DNA of 15,221 nucleotides from an uncultured Lacticaseibacillus sp. Its GTDB lineage: Bacteria; Bacillota; Bacilli; Lactobacillales; Lactobacillaceae. The first letter of the stretch is position 1; each line of letters opens with the position of its first letter. The notes below the pieces were generated by a model. It ran no database searches. It saw nothing but the letters and a program-made list of their open reading frames with translations, and was not told where the DNA came from. The stretch is from positions 1 through 15,221 of the forward strand of contig CAKQZO010000027.1 of NCBI GenBank assembly GCA_934293835.1, in the 5' to 3' direction. This document shows, piece after piece, positions 13,227 through 15,221 of the stretch. The position numbers were made by a program, and so were the translations under genes.

Positions 13227-13240
13227 GTGATTAGTATCAC
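13227..13240. promoter_or_regulatory. GTGAT-N4-ATCAC palindrome at the pyk transcription start
   Basis: GTGAT (13227-13231), TAGT, ATCAC (13236-13240), 7 nt after the -10 box. With the preceding T it reads TGTGA-N6-TCACG, similar in shape to CRP/FNR-family half-sites. Its position would favour repression. It does not fit a CcpA cre site. Confidence 0.4.
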
Positions 13241-13272
13241 GCTTACATATACTTCTGGAGGAATTTTTTACC

Positions 13273-14703
13273 ATGCGTAAAACCAAAATCGTTTCGACTC
13301 TCGGGCCGGCGTCCAATGACCTCAAGACTATCAAGGCGCTGATCAATGCTGGCGCCAACATTTTCCGTTTCAATTTCTCACACGGCGACCACGCCGAACA
13401 GCTTGGCCGGATGAACCTCGTCAAGCAAGCGATGCAAGAAACCGGGGTTAAGGTCGGCTTGATGCTCGACACCAAAGGCGCGGAGATCCGCACCACGGCG
13501 ACCACCGACGGCAAGAAAGTCGAATACGCCACCGGCGACAAGATCATCTTGTCGATGAATACCGGCAAGCTCAGTGAAAAAGGCGCCGTCGATATCACTT
13601 ACGGCGGCCTGTATGACGATGTTGAGATCGGCCATCACGTCTTGTTCGATGACGGACTGTTAGACACCGAGATCATCGCCAAAGACGCCGACAAGCGCGA
13701 ATTAACACTGGAAGTCCAAAACCCGGCCGCCTTAGGTTCCAAGAAGGGCGTCAACTCCCCTGGGGTCTCCCTGCAACTCAAAGGCATCACCGATAAGGAC
13801 AAAGACGACATCCGCTTCGGGGTCGCCCAAGGCATCAACTTCATCGCGGCCAGCTTCGTCCGTAAGGTCTCTGACGTTCAAGAAATCAAAGACGTGCTCA
13901 AGGAAGTCGGCGGCGAAGACGTCCTCATCATCCCTAAGATCGAATCTCAAGAAGGCATCAACAACGCCTCTGACATCTTGGCCGTCGCCGATGGTTTGAT
14001 GGTGGCGCGTGGCGACATGGGCATCGAAATTCCTTACGAAGAAGTCGTGGCGGTGGAACAAGAATTGATCCACAAGTGCAACCTGGTCGGCAAGCCCGTG
14101 ATCACCGCCACCCAGATGCTCGATTCCATGCAGGAAAACCCGCGGCCAACCCGCGCCGAAGTGACCGACGTGGCCTTCGCGGTGCTACAAGGTACCGATG
14201 CCACCATGCTTTCAGGCGAATCTGCCAACGGGGATTACCCGGTCCAATCCGTCCACACGATGGCCGTCATCGACGAACGCGCCGACAAGATGCTACCGAA
14301 GCACAGCCCGGTGCTCGATGAGCTGAAGCAATCCGGCTCCATCACCACCACGACGGCGATCGCAGCGGTCACCGCAGCTGAACGCGTCAACGCCAAGGCG
14401 ATCATCGCCTTGACCGCGAGTGGCTACACCGCCCGCCAGATCTCTCGCCTGAAGCCAGAAGCGCCGATCCTGGCAGTGACCTATGACGAGCGCACGGCTT
14501 CCAGCCTGCTGCTATCTTGGAACGTCACGCCTGTTGTCTTCGACAAAGGTCAGGAGTTCGAAGCCTTGGTCGCCGACGCGGAAGCCAAGCTGGTCGCTGC
14601 CGGCGAACTAACTGCCGGCGACGTGGTCGTCATTGTCGCTGGTCTGCCGCTGTATGAACCTGGCTCGACCAACAACGTGATGCTTCGCCGCATCGCCGAC
14701 TAG
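13273..14703 (+). CDS. pyk: pyruvate kinase
   Basis: 476 aa. Converts PEP and ADP to pyruvate and ATP, the last step of glycolysis. Key residues: R32, N34 and S36 (FRFNFSHG); D66 and K68 (LDTKGAEIR); K222 and E224 (IPKIESQEG); D248 (VARGDMGIEIP); T280 (ITATQMLDSM). The beta-barrel is interrupted by the B domain (about 70-170), and the C-terminal effector domain ends in GSTNNVMLRRIAD. The roughly 110-residue C-terminal phosphohistidine domain found on the approximately 585-aa pyruvate kinases of homofermentative lactobacilli is absent. The usual pfkA partner is not upstream either: the gene stands alone with its own promoter and terminator. A short, solitary pyk fits heterofermentative lactobacilli, which lack phosphofructokinase; this is inference. 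Confidence 0.97.
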   Translation: MRKTKIVSTLGPASNDLKTIKALINAGANIFRFNFSHGDHAEQLGRMNLVKQAMQETGVKVGLMLDTKGAEIRTTATTDGKKVEYATGDKIILSMNTGKLSEKGAVDITYGGLYDDVEIGHHVLFDDGLLDTEIIAKDADKRELTLEVQNPAALGSKKGVNSPGVSLQLKGITDKDKDDIRFGVAQGINFIAASFVRKVSDVQEIKDVLKEVGGEDVLIIPKIESQEGINNASDILAVADGLMVARGDMGIEIPYEEVVAVEQELIHKCNLVGKPVITATQMLDSMQENPRPTRAEVTDVAFAVLQGTDATMLSGESANGDYPVQSVHTMAVIDERADKMLPKHSPVLDELKQSGSITTTTAIAAVTAAERVNAKAIIALTASGYTARQISRLKPEAPILAVTYDERTASSLLLSWNVTPVVFDKGQEFEALVADAEAKLVAAGELTAGDVVVIVAGLPLYEPGSTNNVMLRRIAD

Positions 14704-14718
14704 CCTTCACTTAGATAC

Positions 14719-14763
14719 AAAAATGCGTCTCACTTGAAATGCTCAAGCGAGGCGCATTTTTTT
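14719..14763. terminator. bidirectional terminator between pyk and the YihY-type gene
   Basis: AAAAATGCG-T-CTC-A-CTTGA pairs with TCAAG-C-GAG-G-CGCATTTTT, with one G-U pair, one A-C mismatch and a 5-nt loop. T-runs lie on both sides (seven T on plus, five on minus). Confidence 0.92.
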
Positions 14764-14769
14764 GACGCA

Positions 14770-15221
14770 TCAATCTGGGTTTTGATTACGGATGCGTTTT
14801 TTGAAAAAGTCGTGGACCTTGCCGCGCGAATGGTGCAAGCGCCCGGTGTAGTATTCGGCCACTAAAGCGTTGATGAGCGCGCCGATCAGCAACAGCATCG
14901 CGCTGAAGTTCAACCACAGCAGCAACACCATGAACGTGCCGATCGTGCCGTATGAGTTGAACCGCGCGCCGAAATACCGCATGTACAACGAGAAAACCTG
15001 CGCCAAGGCCAACCACCCGGCGATTGTGAACAAGCCACCGGGAATCACCGTCCACGCGGCGATGCGGACATTCGGCAAGAAGTAATCGAGGACGAAGATC
15101 ACGACCACCAAGGCCGAGACGGTCACCGGCCAGCGCAAGGTATCGAAGGTGCTGAGCCAACCGTCAGACAAGCCCAACAGCGGCACCAACCACTCCAAGA
15201 ATTGCCGGCCGAACGTGAAGG
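14770..15221 (-). CDS. YihY/BrkB family inner-membrane protein, C-terminal part (cut by window edge)
   Basis: The frame is open to the right edge; about 149 codons are visible, beginning ...FTFGRQFLEWLVPL. Three hydrophobic stretches are clear: WPVTVSALVVVIFVLDYFL, then GGLFTIAGWLALAQVFSLYM, then a long one covering GTFMVLLLWLNFSAMLLLIG and on to ALINALVAEY. The segment F-N-S-Y-G-T-I-G-T-F-M followed by LLWLNFSAMLLLIGA is the family hallmark of YihY/BrkB proteins (historically misnamed ribonuclease BN). Their function is unclear; they are integral membrane proteins sometimes linked to envelope or resistance phenotypes. The C-terminus is a short basic cytosolic tail (HHSRGKVHDFFKKRIRNQNPD at the end, up to one residue variation in where it leaves the membrane). 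No start is assigned, because the gene continues beyond the window. Confidence 0.88.
   Translation of the reverse strand, partial: FTFGRQFLEWLVPLLGLSDGWLSTFDTLRWPVTVSALVVVIFVLDYFLPNVRIAAWTVIPGGLFTIAGWLALAQVFSLYMRYFGARFNSYGTIGTFMVLLLWLNFSAMLLLIGALINALVAEYYTGRLHHSRGKVHDFFKKRIRNQNPD

Noticed and set aside
1..15221. Search for tRNA, rRNA, CRISPR arrays, insertion sequences, phage genes and attachment sites
   Set aside because: None was found by eye. All gene-free stretches are under 300 bases and are accounted for by promoters, dyads and terminators.

Overview
The window is chromosomal DNA from a Gram-positive bacterium, most likely a high-GC member of the Lactobacillaceae. The main reasons are: strong AGGAGG-type ribosome binding sites; a mevalonate pathway with class II HMG-CoA reductase and an HMG-CoA synthase whose catalytic residues fall at the Enterococcus positions (E79/C111/H233); an orphan nadC; and a short pyruvate kinase with no pfkA beside it. 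The last point hints at a heterofermentative lactobacillus, but that is inference. No rRNA, tRNA, CRISPR, insertion sequence or prophage gene was seen.

Layout. 1-347 (-): N-terminus of a membrane-anchored L,D-transpeptidase-like protein, cut by the window edge. 604-3430 (+): an NAD(P)-cofactor block with an NrtR-type regulator (degenerate Nudix domain plus winged helix), an MFS transporter and nadC. A consensus -35 and a perfect 8-bp dyad lie in front of transporter-nadC. Together they suggest salvage of quinolinate or nicotinate. 3376-4236 (-): methionine aminopeptidase with an odd C-terminal extension that runs through the terminator hairpin into the antisense of nadC. 4332-5264 (-): UDP-sugar epimerase. 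5419-5877 (+): acidic flavodoxin. 6036-6503 (+): thiol-type glutathione peroxidase. 6575-10176 (-): tightly packed thl-mvaA-mvaS operon making mevalonate from acetyl-CoA. 10349-13007 (-): three-gene flavin operon. 13273-14703 (+): pyruvate kinase. 14770-15221 (-): C-terminus of a YihY/BrkB-type membrane protein, cut by the edge.

The most interesting locus is 10349-13007. Two paralogous NADPH-dependent FMN reductase-like proteins are followed by an ApbE-type FAD:protein FMN transferase, with 4-bp start/stop overlaps throughout. The second reductase carries a PAS_10-like domain and then a low-complexity tail with four copies of the heptad D-[GA]-T-S-G-A-S. This fits the D-x-x-[ST]-G-A-[TS] motif to which ApbE attaches FMN. 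The copies differ in synonymous codons but not in the last five residues. None of the three proteins has a visible signal peptide. I infer a cytoplasmic NAD(P)H oxidoreductase carrying up to four covalent FMNs on a flexible tail, with its own flavin transferase, controlled from a promoter covered by GTAACT/AGTTAC half-sites.

Other points of note are several dyads placed over promoters (transporter-nadC, gpx, thl, flavin operon, pyk) and several corrected starts (TTG for map, ATG 6036 for gpx, ATG 10176 for thl, GTG 13007 for the first FMN reductase).
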